A stretch of 64,000 nucleotides of DNA from DASYTH01 sp035762905 (GTDB lineage Bacteria > Actinomycetota > Actinomycetes > Mycobacteriales > Pseudonocardiaceae), in assembly GCF_035762905.1 (NCBI RefSeq), contig NZ_DASUCC010000056.1, positions 62,001 through 126,000 on the forward strand, written 5' to 3'. The notes under the pieces are model-generated. The model did not search any database. It was not told the DNA's origin and saw nothing but the letters and a program-made list of their open reading frames with translations. Both the position numbers and the translations under genes were made by a program. Positions 36,001-42,927 of the stretch are shown here, piece by piece (the stretch's first letter is position 1; each line of letters starts with the position of its first letter).

Positions 36001-37041
36001 GACGGCGGCACGTCCACCGAGCCGAACCCGCGGCACACCTACGCCCGGGTCGGTGCCTACACCGCAACGCTGACCGTGACCTACGCCGACGGCGAGCGGG
36101 CCAGCACCCGAACCCAGGTCACCGTCGGATGTGCGGTGACCGACGGCCGGGAAACCGTGTGGCTGGGCGAAACCGACACCGGCGTGCCCAACCGTGAGGT
36201 GGGCCAGGGCTGCACGGTCAACGACCTGATCGACGACGAGGGCGTCTGGCCGGACCACGGCAGCTTCGTCCGGCACGTCACCCAGGTCACCGATGCGCTG
36301 GTGGCCGACGGTGTCCTCAATGGACGCGAGCGGGGCACCCTGACCAGGGCCGCGGCGTCGTCGGACATCGGCAACCCGGGCACCACCGGCTACGAGTCGA
36401 TCTTCGACGGCACCGCCGAGTCGCTGGCCGGCTGGGTGCAGGCGCCGTCCGGCTCGTTCGCCATCCAGCCGGACGGCTCGCTGCGATCCAGCGGCGGGCT
36501 CGGCATGCTCTGGTACGCCCGCAAGGAGTTCGCCGACTTCTCCGTTCGGCTGCAGTTCCGGGACTCCTCGCCGGAGGCGTTCCGCGCCAACAGCGGCGTG
36601 TTCACCCGGTTCCCGGATCCGCGCATACCGCTGGCCGAGCGGCCGCCGGACAGTTGCGGAACGGTCGGCAACGCGCGGACCTCGCCGGCCTGGGTCGCGA
36701 TCTTCTGCGGTCAGGAGATCCAGATCTACGACGGGGAGACCGGTGAGCCGCAGAAGACCGGATCGGTCTACAACTTCGACCCGCTCGGTCTCGAGCAGGC
36801 CGGCGCGACGCCGAAGGGTGTGTGGAACAACTACGAGATCCGGGTCGTCGGGCAGCACTACACGATCATCCGCAACGGCGTGGTGCTCAACGAGTTCGAC
36901 AACACGCCCGGCAAGCAGTCCTCCCGGGCCGGGGATCCGCCGACGGATCTGCGGCAGTTCCTCAGCGGGTTCATCGGGCTGCAGAACCACGGCACCAACG
37001 ATCTGATCGATTTCCGCAACATCCGGGTGCGGCCGCTGTGA
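33058..37041 (+). CDS. Large secreted ThuA / discoidin / sugar-dehydrogenase / PKD / DUF1080 protein
   Basis: A 1327-residue exported protein. In order: signal (1-40); first half of a ThuA domain (~48-160, 'FLSTEGSPLSRDQEAAL'); an F5/8 type C-like insert (~165-300, 'LQGSDDGQTWTDL', 'RHYRLNITAN'); second half of ThuA (~310-420, 'GMGHTEGSY'); a PQQ-glucose-dehydrogenase-like propeller (~430-935, 'EPHGLAIAPDGSVFYIG', 'NLYIGSGDSN'); a PKD domain ('YQWDFGDGGTSTEPNP'); a Cys-rich module (1025-1105) repeated in the next gene; and a C-terminal DUF1080/3-keto-glycoside hydrolase-like lectin fold. It probably binds and transforms oxidised sugars outside the cell. Stop overlaps the next start (GTGA). 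Confidence 0.85.
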   Translation: MGRRLSISSYRRRSWQRALAVPIGAAMVLGLSAAPGSAASAQPAAPAAAVGSVLLFHGAAAAQQDPVARAAAVLTEIGQQNGLTVDTSSDPAVFTAANLGRYRGVVFLSTEGSPLSRDQEAALQGYVRAGGGFLGIGDAAKAQLESAWFTGLIGTRPLGAVRTPLPVTQPTASGENPPNETKDKVFDGNDQTKWLVRTRTGWVAGQLAAPLAVNGYALTSANDAAGRDPKDWALQGSDDGQTWTDLDTQTNQTFTERFQTKRYDMANTQAYRHYRLNITANAGEPLIQLAELRLFAGDPTPPPNPGINQAVVNLVDRQHPANKTLPLNLTRSDRWYNWDPNPVGIVHTVAQVEERHYNPGPGANGPFHPVSWCRDYDGGRSFYTGMGHTEGSYREAAFRTHLTGALRWTSGLVRGDCQATIAANYKIERLTTANQTGQLDQIGEPHGLAIAPDGSVFYIGKAACAGNAVPQPNEWTNPNIGLGCGTIHRWDPHTKQVKLLTTLPVMGNRGSGGELVKNEEGLLGLVHDPQFLLNGWIYAYWMPQDTVNRVTRIGKRTISRFTYNFATQTIDQATRRDLLQWETQTHSCCHAGGGMSFDANGNLYIGSGDSNSSLGSMGYSGNNWTQHWEGTSFQDARRTAGNTNDLNGKILRIHPEPDATYTVPAGNLFPEAQDPDNKTRPEIYVMGVRNISRLAIDPVHQWLTAAWVGPDANTPSPELGPAKYEHATIITSAGNQGWPYCMGNRQPYRDRSNTDATVLTGWYDCDNPKNTSPRNTGLVDLPPVRDNMIWYSPDGGGPVFPMRPDGSGIPTYNAAQATYTQPYLRGGCQAIMNGPTYHRSLVNVNSGVAWPAYWDDKWFIADECNSANRVAVTVDPAGVAQAAPPAFAESLRAIVPGGGAADRLQSWMDAKFGPDGALYLLDYGGGFFTVHPNQKLIRITYQGGAPTPAPTASAVGLHNRPLTVAFTGTKSGGVSYQWDFGDGGTSTEPNPRHTYARVGAYTATLTVTYADGERASTRTQVTVGCAVTDGRETVWLGETDTGVPNREVGQGCTVNDLIDDEGVWPDHGSFVRHVTQVTDALVADGVLNGRERGTLTRAAASSDIGNPGTTGYESIFDGTAESLAGWVQAPSGSFAIQPDGSLRSSGGLGMLWYARKEFADFSVRLQFRDSSPEAFRANSGVFTRFPDPRIPLAERPPDSCGTVGNARTSPAWVAIFCGQEIQIYDGETGEPQKTGSVYNFDPLGLEQAGATPKGVWNNYEIRVVGQHYTIIRNGVVLNEFDNTPGKQSSRAGDPPTDLRQFLSGFIGLQNHGTNDLIDFRNIRVRPL
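36130..36372 (+). repeat. ~80-residue Cys module, copy A
   Basis: Protein-level repeat inside the large secreted protein: 'GCTVNDLIDDE', 'FVRHV', 'ALVADGVL' and a final 'SDIG'. Copy B at 37740-37985 matches it at roughly half of positions with no large gaps. Confidence 0.75.
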
Positions 37042-37988
37042 CGGTTCGCCGGATGCTCGCAACCGTGCTGGGCGCGGCGCTGGTGGTGGCGCTGCTGGTC
37101 GCCGTGCCCAGTTCGGCCGTGGTGGCGCAGGTCCTGACCTGGACCGCGAACGACAGCACCACGCGGTACGCCTCGGCACCGGCCACAGCAGTGGCCGGCC
37201 CGACGACGATCGTGTTCGAGAACAGCGCAGCCACCGGCAACACCACCGGCATGCCGCACACGCTGACCTTCGACACCTCGACGCCGGGCTACAACCACGA
37301 CGTGGCGCTGAACATCCTGGCCAACCCGTTCGACGCCAACGGCGGTCGGCACGAGGCCGAGGTGACCCTGACGCCCGGCCGGTACCGCTATTTCTGCGCG
37401 ATTCCGGGCCACAGCACGATGGTCGGCGAGTTCACGGTCGGCCCCGGCGGCGCGGACACCACGCCGCCGGAGGTGTCGGCGGTGGTGTCGGGGGAGCGGG
37501 ACGGTTCCGGGAACTATCTGGGCAGTGCCACGGTCACGGTGTCGGCGACGGATGCTGGGTCCGGGGTGGCCACGGTGGAGTACAACGTCGATGGCGGGCC
37601 GTGGACGGCTTATACGGCTCCGGTGGTGGTGCGTCAGTTGGGTGCGCACATGGTGCACTACCGGGCCACCGACGTCGCGGGCAACACCGCGCCCGAGGAG
37701 ATGGTGTCGTTCACCGTGGTCGAACCCGGGCCCGACGTTTGCCCGAACTCCGACATCCGACCAACCGTGGTCATCGGTGCCGAAAACACCGGAGTGACCA
37801 ATGTGGACACCGGAAACGGCTGCACCATCAACGATCTGATCGACGAGGACGCCGAATACGCCGACCACGCCGCGTTCGTCCGGCACGTGGACGCGGTCAT
37901 CGAGGCCCTGGTGACCGCCGGCGTTCTCACCCGCAGGGACAAGGGCGTCATCGTGCGCGCGGCCGCGCGATCCGACATCGGCTACTGA
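37038..37988 (+). CDS. Secreted cupredoxin with OmpL47-like domain and Cys module
   Basis: A 316-residue exported protein: signal peptide (1-30); a plastocyanin-like domain (~32-135) whose type-1 copper ligands are His in 'GMPHTLTF' and Cys, His, Met in 'YFCAIPGHSTMVG'; an immunoglobulin-like OmpL47-type domain (~140-235, 'VSATDAGSGVATVEYNVDGG'); and the ~80-residue module also found in the preceding protein. GTG 37038 overlaps the upstream stop by 4 nt, so the two proteins are made together. Likely role: single-electron carrier for an extracellular oxidase, possibly the laccase or the propeller domain next door. Confidence 0.85.
   Translation: MTVRRMLATVLGAALVVALLVAVPSSAVVAQVLTWTANDSTTRYASAPATAVAGPTTIVFENSAATGNTTGMPHTLTFDTSTPGYNHDVALNILANPFDANGGRHEAEVTLTPGRYRYFCAIPGHSTMVGEFTVGPGGADTTPPEVSAVVSGERDGSGNYLGSATVTVSATDAGSGVATVEYNVDGGPWTAYTAPVVVRQLGAHMVHYRATDVAGNTAPEEMVSFTVVEPGPDVCPNSDIRPTVVIGAENTGVTNVDTGNGCTINDLIDEDAEYADHAAFVRHVDAVIEALVTAGVLTRRDKGVIVRAAARSDIGY
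37740..37985 (+). repeat. ~80-residue Cys module, copy B
   Basis: C-terminal module of the cupredoxin protein: 'GCTINDLIDED', 'HAAFVRHV', 'ALVTAGVL', final 'SDIG'. Same order and spacing as copy A at 36130-36372. Confidence 0.75.
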
Positions 37989-38006
37989 CAAGCGAGGAGA
38001 GCAGCA

Positions 38007-38966
38007 ATGAAGAGACAGGCCATCGTCGCGCTCACCGCGAGCGCCCTGGTCACCGTGTCGATGGTGGTGGCCGCGCCCACCTCGAGCGCCGATCTGGTCA
38101 CCCACTGCGTCGGCACCGGCGGGGCCGTGACCGTCCCCGGTGATCTCCTCGTGCCGGCCGGCGAGTCCTGCACCCTGGACGGCACCACGGTCACCGGTAA
38201 CGTGCGGGTGTCCGCCGGCAGCAACCTGATCGTCTCCGGTGGCACGTTCCAGCGCGACGTCCAGGTCGCGCTGGACGGCTACCTCGACGTGACGGACACC
38301 ACCGTCACCGGCCAGATCATGGTGGCAGCAGGCGGTTTCGGCGCCTTCCTCCGGGGCAGTGAGACCGGCGGCATCACGCTGGCGCCGCAGGGCGGCACCA
38401 CGGTCCAGGGCTTCCTGTTCGTCGACGACACCACGATCAACGGCAACGTGACGTCCGGGGTCGGGGAGTTCAGCCTGACCGGTGCCCAGATCACCGGCAA
38501 CCTCAGCACCGACGGCGCCTACTACACCGACCTGGTCGACTCGTTCCTCGACGGAACCCTGTCCGTGCGGAACAACGCGACCGGCAGCGTGGTCTGCGGC
38601 AGCGCCGTGCAGGGCGCGGCCACGTTCGGCACCAACCAGGGCGGCATCCAGTTGGGCCCCAACGGAAACCTGGACAGCTGCGGCTCCGGCGGCTTCTTCG
38701 GCCGCGACGTCACGATCTCCGGCACCACCGGCCGCACCGTGGTCGACGACAACATCATCAACGGCCGGTTGGTGCTCGAGGCCAACGACCCGGTCGCCGA
38801 GGTGGCCGGCAACAACCGCATCCGCGGCGGGATCGTCGGTGACCACGACGAACCCGGGACGGCCAGGCCCGCCGGCACCGGTCGGGACCGCGCCACCGAC
38901 CGGGCCGGCGAGCGCCGCGCCGGGGCCGTCCAGGCCGCCGCGGATGCGGGCCGGGCGCGACTGTAG
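38007..38966 (+). CDS. Secreted beta-helix-like protein
   Basis: A 319-residue protein with a signal peptide (1-28). The mature part repeats short Gly/Asn/Thr-rich strands ('TTVTGNVRVSAGSNLIVSGG', 'DTTINGNVTSGVG', 'QITGNLSTDG'), the look of a right-handed parallel beta-helix. Four cysteines could form disulfides. The last ~40 residues are Arg/Ala-rich and charged. A GAGGAG ribosome site precedes ATG 38007, 18 nt after the cupredoxin stop, so it belongs to the same unit. No catalytic residues are recognised. Confidence 0.7.
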   Translation: MKRQAIVALTASALVTVSMVVAAPTSSADLVTHCVGTGGAVTVPGDLLVPAGESCTLDGTTVTGNVRVSAGSNLIVSGGTFQRDVQVALDGYLDVTDTTVTGQIMVAAGGFGAFLRGSETGGITLAPQGGTTVQGFLFVDDTTINGNVTSGVGEFSLTGAQITGNLSTDGAYYTDLVDSFLDGTLSVRNNATGSVVCGSAVQGAATFGTNQGGIQLGPNGNLDSCGSGGFFGRDVTISGTTGRTVVDDNIINGRLVLEANDPVAEVAGNNRIRGGIVGDHDEPGTARPAGTGRDRATDRAGERRAGAVQAAADAGRARL

Positions 38967-38972
38967 GACCGC

Positions 38973-39722
38973 TCAGCGGCCGAACCCGCGCAGTGCGCGG
39001 GTGATGCCGCGAGCGGCGGCCATGACGAGCGGGGCGAGAGCGGCGGGCTGCGCGCAGTCCGCCCGGACCACCAGCGACACCGCGGCGGTCACAGCGTCGC
39101 TCGGGTCGCGGATCGGCGCGGCGACGGACAGGGCATCGACGGTGACCTGTCCGTCGCTGACCGCGTAACCGTTGCGTCGGGTCGCGGCGAGCACCTCGCG
39201 GAGCCGGACCGGGTCGATGATGGTCTTGGGACTGTAGGCATGCAGCGGCGTGCCCAACAGCTCGTCCTGCACCGCCACCGGGGCATGCGCCAGCAGCACC
39301 AGCCCGACACCGGTGGCATGCAGGGCGAACCGGCCGCCGACCCGGGTCAGGACCGGAACGGCGTGCCGGCCGGCGATCCGCTCGACGAACACCACCTCGA
39401 GGCCCGCGCGCACGGCGAGCTGGACGTTCTCGTGGCTGACCTCGTAGAGATCCTCGAGGAACGGCATCGCGGCCTCACGCAGCCCGAGTCCACGCGGCGC
39501 CAGCGAGGCGACCTCCCACAGCCGCAGTCCGATCCGCAGCCGGCCGTCGGCGCCGCGTTCGATGGCCCCCCAGGCGACCAGCTCACGCACCCGGCGGTGC
39601 GCCGTCGGAATCGACACCCCGGCCCGCCGGGCCAGCTCGCTGAGGGTCAGCTCCGGTGCCTCCGGCGTGAACGCGCCCAGCAGCGCCAGCACTTTTCCCG
39701 TGACCGACCGGGTCGCCGCCAT
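38973..39722 (-). CDS. IclR-family regulator
   Basis: A 249-residue protein: N-terminal winged helix ('LTLSELARRAGVSIPTAHRR'), and a C-terminal effector domain with 'GLGLREAAMPFLEDLYEVSH' and 'AVSDGQVTVDALSVAAPI'. IclR proteins often control aromatic degradation. It is the last gene of the Rieske operon, 9 nt after the reductase stop, and its stop faces that of the beta-helix gene 6 nt away. The palindrome at 42015-42029 is its most likely binding site (inference). Confidence 0.88.
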   Translation of the reverse strand: MAATRSVTGKVLALLGAFTPEAPELTLSELARRAGVSIPTAHRRVRELVAWGAIERGADGRLRIGLRLWEVASLAPRGLGLREAAMPFLEDLYEVSHENVQLAVRAGLEVVFVERIAGRHAVPVLTRVGGRFALHATGVGLVLLAHAPVAVQDELLGTPLHAYSPKTIIDPVRLREVLAATRRNGYAVSDGQVTVDALSVAAPIRDPSDAVTAAVSLVVRADCAQPAALAPLVMAAARGITRALRGFGR

Positions 39723-39731
39723 CTCCCCTCC

Positions 39732-40661
39732 CTACAGATCAAGGACGAGACGCGCTCCGCACGCGCGGGACACACAGATCATCATGACCTCTCCGGCCGC
39801 GCGCTCCTCCGGCGAGAGCAGCGCGTCGCGGTGATCGGGCTCCCCGGACAGCACCCCGGTCTCGCAGGTGCCGCAGGTGCCCTCCCGGCAGGATGACAGC
39901 ACCGGGATGCCGGCGGCCAGCACGGTGTCCAGGATCGACCGGTCCGCCGGCACGTGCAGGGTCCGGCCGGACCGGGCCAGCTCGACCTCGAAGCCGGTGC
40001 CGGCACCGGTGGCGGCCACCGGGGTGAACCGCTCGACGTGCAGGGTCCGGCCGGCGCGGCGCCGCTCCACCGCGGCCAGCAAAGGTTCCGGACCGCAGCA
40101 GTACACCGCCGTGTCCGGACCGGTTCCGCGCAGCAGCTCGTCAACGGGCAGCAAGCCGGTCTCGTCCTCGGGCAACACGCGCACCCGGTCGCCGTACCGG
40201 CCGAGCTCCGGGAGAAAGGCCATCGACGTCCGGCGCCGCCCGCCGTACACCAGTCGCCACGGCACCCCGCGCGCGGCGACCGCCGCCACCATCGGCACGA
40301 TCGGCGTGATCCCGATGCCGCCCGCGATGAACAGGTAGCGCGCCGCATCGACCAACGGGAAGTTGTTGCGCGGCCCGCGGATGCGGACCGGGTCGCCGGG
40401 CCGCAGCCGGTCGTGGACGTGTGCCGAGCCGCCCCGGCCGGCGGGTTCGCGCAGTACGGCCAGCTGGAACACCGACCGGTCGGCCGGATCCCCGCACAGC
40501 GAGTACTGACGCACCAGCTCGGGGCGCAGCACGAGGTCGAGGTGCGCGCCCGGTTCCCACGCCGGCAGCCGCTCGTTCTCCGGGTGCCGCAACGTCAGCC
40601 GGACGACGTCCCGGGCGACGATCTCCCGGTGCGCCAGCACCAGGGCGCCCTCGGTCGTCAC
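39732..40661 (-). CDS. VanB-like oxygenase reductase (FMN/NADH/[2Fe-2S])
   Basis: A 309-residue electron-transfer protein of the class IA reductase type: flavin-binding 'RQYSLCGDP', nucleotide-binding 'LFIAGGIGITPIVPMVAAV', 'YCCGPEPLL', and a C-terminal plant-type ferredoxin with 'CREGTCGTCETG' plus a distal Cys ('ICVSRACG'). It would feed NADH electrons to the neighbouring Rieske oxygenase. GTG 40661 overlaps the stop of the 74-residue ORF as GTGA; longer frames upstream are not supported. Confidence 0.9.
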   Translation of the reverse strand: MTTEGALVLAHREIVARDVVRLTLRHPENERLPAWEPGAHLDLVLRPELVRQYSLCGDPADRSVFQLAVLREPAGRGGSAHVHDRLRPGDPVRIRGPRNNFPLVDAARYLFIAGGIGITPIVPMVAAVAARGVPWRLVYGGRRRTSMAFLPELGRYGDRVRVLPEDETGLLPVDELLRGTGPDTAVYCCGPEPLLAAVERRRAGRTLHVERFTPVAATGAGTGFEVELARSGRTLHVPADRSILDTVLAAGIPVLSSCREGTCGTCETGVLSGEPDHRDALLSPEERAAGEVMMICVSRACGARLVLDL

Positions 40662-40882
40662 CGTGCCGGCACCGGCCGGTGACCGTCGGGGTGGCGCAGC
40701 AGCCAGTCCCACAGGGTGGCCGGATCCTCGAAGGTGTGCTCGGCGCCGCAATGGCAGGTGCCGACGAGGAGGTCGGTGCCGGGCGTCCAGTGCACCGTGT
40801 AGACGGTGCGGGTCATCGCCGCAGCCGCCTCGCCGCCTCGCCCACCCGTCGGCAGGGCAGATTCGCTCGCAAGCCCGCTCAT
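40658..40882 (-). CDS. Small protein in the Rieske operon with a SELASES-type leader
   Basis: A 74-residue frame one base after the oxygenase stop and overlapping the reductase start (GTGA). Its first eight residues (MSGLASES) are encoded by the 22-bp repeat seen at narK/narG. The conserved-looking part starts at an internal ATG (40817): 'TRTVYTVHWTP', 'GTCHCGAEHTFED' and 'LWDWLLRHPDGH'. The C-x-C-x4-H pattern could hold a metal, but no family is recognised. It may be a small accessory protein of the oxygenase. Confidence 0.6.
   Translation of the reverse strand: MSGLASESALPTGGRGGEAAAAMTRTVYTVHWTPGTDLLVGTCHCGAEHTFEDPATLWDWLLRHPDGHRPVPAR
40860..40881 (-). repeat. 22-bp 'SELASES' interspersed repeat, copy 2
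   Basis: The minus strand matches copy 1 (17992-18013) except for one A-to-G change in the core (GAGCGGGCTTGCG versus GAGCGAGCTTGCG). It spans the start of the 74-residue ORF at an operon junction. Confidence 0.6.
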
Positions 40883-40883
40883 C

Positions 40884-41939
40884 TCAGGTCACCGCCGGCA
40901 CCGGCCGGTGCTCGCCGGCCGCCATCCGTTGCAGAATCCGCCGCGCGGCCAGGCCCCCGGTGTCGATGTTGATCGACAGTTCCTGGCCGCCGGCCGGCTC
41001 CTCGGCGATCACCCGCTCCAGGATGTTCAGCGCCGTCACGTCCTGCATCACCACGGTGTGGTTGCTCTGCCTGAGGAACTCCGACACTTCCGCATCGTCG
41101 ATCGCGAAGTCCCTTGCCACCGCCCAGAAGTCGTGCGTGCTGTGCTCGGTCTCGGGCGTGATCGCGTACACCACCTCGACGTGGAAGCCGTGCGGGTCGG
41201 AGCCGTCCGGCTCGGGCAGCACCCCAGCCGGGGCGATCCGGCTGTGCAGCAGGTACAGGCACGGCGGGTGGTACTCGATGTCCTGCCAGCGGGTGATCCG
41301 GCCCTGGATGCCGGTCGACCGCGCGTAGAACGGCGGGCAGGCGGCGTCGGCCATCCGCCGGCTCACGTAGACGATCGCGTTGTCCTCGTCCACCTCGGTG
41401 ACGATCGGCGTCTGGGCCACCTCGGGCGTGCCGATGTGACCGGCGTGCAGGTACGTCTCGTGCGACAGGTCCAGCAGGTTGTCCACCAGCAGCAGGTACC
41501 GGGCGGCGAGCGGTTCCATCCCGCGCACGGTGGCGTAGCGCGGATCCGCCAGCCATGGCGCCCGGGGGACCGTCGACTCGTCGGCCAACTCCCGGTCCCC
41601 GATCCACACCCACACGAACGAGTCCCGCTCCACCACCGGATACGCCGGAACCCGTGCCGTGCGCGGAATCCGCGTCTGCCCGGGCACCCCCACACAGGCG
41701 CCGCTCGTGTCGTAGGTGAACCCGTGGTACCCACACACGATCGTGTCCCCGGCCAGCCGGCTCTCCGACAGCGGGAACCGCCGGTGCACACACCGGTCCG
41801 CCAGCGCCACCACCGACCCCGCCCTGTCCCGGAACAACACCAGCGGCTCCCCGAGCACCGTCCTCGCCAGCAGTTCCCGCCCCACCTCGTCCCCGTACGC
41901 CGCGACGTACCACCGGTCGCGAACGAACTCCGTCATCAT
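40884..41939 (-). CDS. Rieske non-haem iron oxygenase, vanillate-O-demethylase (VanA)-like
   Basis: A 351-residue oxygenase. The Rieske [2Fe-2S] ligands are 'CVHRRFPLS' and 'CGYHGFTYD'; the mononuclear iron site is in 'VDNLLDLSHETYLHAGHIG', the D/N-x-x-D-x-x-H-x4-H pattern. The short N-terminus 'RDRWYVAAYGDEV' and overall length resemble VanA-type demethylases rather than large ring dioxygenases, so a methoxylated or small aromatic acid is a likely substrate (inference). ATG 41939 has GGGAG 7 nt upstream; the extension to 42020 covers the promoter palindrome. Confidence 0.88.
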   Translation of the reverse strand: MMTEFVRDRWYVAAYGDEVGRELLARTVLGEPLVLFRDRAGSVVALADRCVHRRFPLSESRLAGDTIVCGYHGFTYDTSGACVGVPGQTRIPRTARVPAYPVVERDSFVWVWIGDRELADESTVPRAPWLADPRYATVRGMEPLAARYLLLVDNLLDLSHETYLHAGHIGTPEVAQTPIVTEVDEDNAIVYVSRRMADAACPPFYARSTGIQGRITRWQDIEYHPPCLYLLHSRIAPAGVLPEPDGSDPHGFHVEVVYAITPETEHSTHDFWAVARDFAIDDAEVSEFLRQSNHTVVMQDVTALNILERVIAEEPAGGQELSINIDTGGLAARRILQRMAAGEHRPVPAVT

Positions 41940-42014
41940 CGCGTCACTCCCTGCCACCGAACGGAAAGCCCGCCTCTGACGATCAGCCGCCCGCGCGGCG
42001 AGTGGTAGCCGGGT

Positions 42015-42029
42015 TTTCACTCAGTGAAA
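42015..42029. promoter_or_regulatory. Palindrome upstream of the Rieske operon, probable IclR site
   Basis: TTTCAC-TCA-GTGAAA is a perfect 15-bp palindrome, 76 nt before the oxygenase start and 80 nt before the divergent secreted-protein gene. Size and symmetry fit IclR-family operators. Confidence 0.5.
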
Positions 42030-42108
42030 CCGCAATTGGATTGAACCACTCTTGTTACCCGTTCGTATCCAGCGGTGAGGGCGGCACGAACGCGTGAAGG
42101 AGTGGTGG

Positions 42109-42927
42109 ATGTCCCTGTTGGCAAGCGTTGGCCGGCACCGTAAGCGGGCGAGACTCGGGCTGGCCGTCGCGGTCGGCGCAGCGGCCATCGCCTCGGTCGC
42201 CGTGGTCCTGACCGGCGGCAGCAGCGAGGCCGCGGAATCCTGCCAGGGACTGGACACCGCCCTGCAGAACAACCTCGACTTCATCGCCGCCCAGCAAGCC
42301 GACCCCGACGCCCAGTCGGCGGCCCGGATCGCCAACCGCCAGGCCGTCGTCGACCAGCTCCAGCAACGCCGCCACGCCGCCGGCTGCACCGGAACCGTTG
42401 CCGCACAACCGATCAACCCCGGCAACTCCGGCGAGTCCTGCGCCGGCCTCGATCAGGCCCTGCAGAACAACCTGAACTTCATCGCCGCCCAGCAAGCCGA
42501 TCCCGACGCCCAGTCGGCGGCCCGGATCGCCAACCGCCAAGCCGTGGTCGACCAGCTCCAGCAACGCCGCCAAGCCGCCGGCTGCACCACGAACATCGCC
42601 CCCACCCCACCCGCACAGCTACAACCCACCCAACCCACCGCACCGCCCCAACCCGCGGCCCCGCCCGCGCCCGACCCGGGTGCGGTCGTCTGCCCCGGCT
42701 CCACGGTCACCCTGTCCGGTGAGGACGGTGCACCAGCCGCCTCCAGCGACCGGTTCCCCTCCGGCACCCGGCTCCGGGTGACCAACCTGGACAACGACAA
42801 ATCCACCACCGTCACCGTCACCGCGGTCTCCGGCAGCTGCGTCCTGCTCAACGACGCCGCCTTCGACCAGGTCCGCGAACCGGGCAAGAACCTGATCCGC
42901 CGCGCCAGGATCGAGCGCGTCGGTTAG
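42109..42927 (+). CDS. Secreted protein with duplicated helical module and RlpA-like domain
   Basis: A 272-residue protein. A signal/anchor helix (residues ~13-35) is followed by two near-identical ~50-residue helical modules, each bounded by cysteines ('ESCQGLDTALQNNLDFIAAQ' and 'ESCAGLDQALQNNLNFIAAQ'), a Pro/Gln-rich linker, and a C-terminal double-psi beta-barrel like RlpA ('RFPSGTRLRVTNLDNDKSTT'). The usual catalytic aspartate of RlpA-type lytic enzymes is not obvious, so binding is more likely than cleavage. ATG 42109 has AAGGAG 6 nt upstream. Its stop overlaps the convergent PPOX stop. Confidence 0.72.
   Translation: MSLLASVGRHRKRARLGLAVAVGAAAIASVAVVLTGGSSEAAESCQGLDTALQNNLDFIAAQQADPDAQSAARIANRQAVVDQLQQRRHAAGCTGTVAAQPINPGNSGESCAGLDQALQNNLNFIAAQQADPDAQSAARIANRQAVVDQLQQRRQAAGCTTNIAPTPPAQLQPTQPTAPPQPAAPPAPDPGAVVCPGSTVTLSGEDGAPAASSDRFPSGTRLRVTNLDNDKSTTVTVTAVSGSCVLLNDAAFDQVREPGKNLIRRARIERVG
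42238..42390 (+). repeat. 153-bp tandem coding repeat, unit 1
   Basis: Matches unit 2 with a constant 198-bp offset and only scattered, mostly silent differences. Confidence 0.85.
42436..42588 (+). repeat. 153-bp tandem coding repeat, unit 2
   Basis: Second copy of the helical module; the 45-bp stretch between units (VAAQPINPGNSG region) is not duplicated. Confidence 0.85.

Noticed and set aside
33073..37179. 1368-codon open frame on the minus strand across the ThuA protein gene
   Set aside because: Antisense shadow of high-GC coding sequence; no motifs, unnatural composition.
42238..42588. Possible CRISPR-like repeats
   Set aside because: Only two 153-bp units, in frame within one gene; a protein-module duplication explains them.
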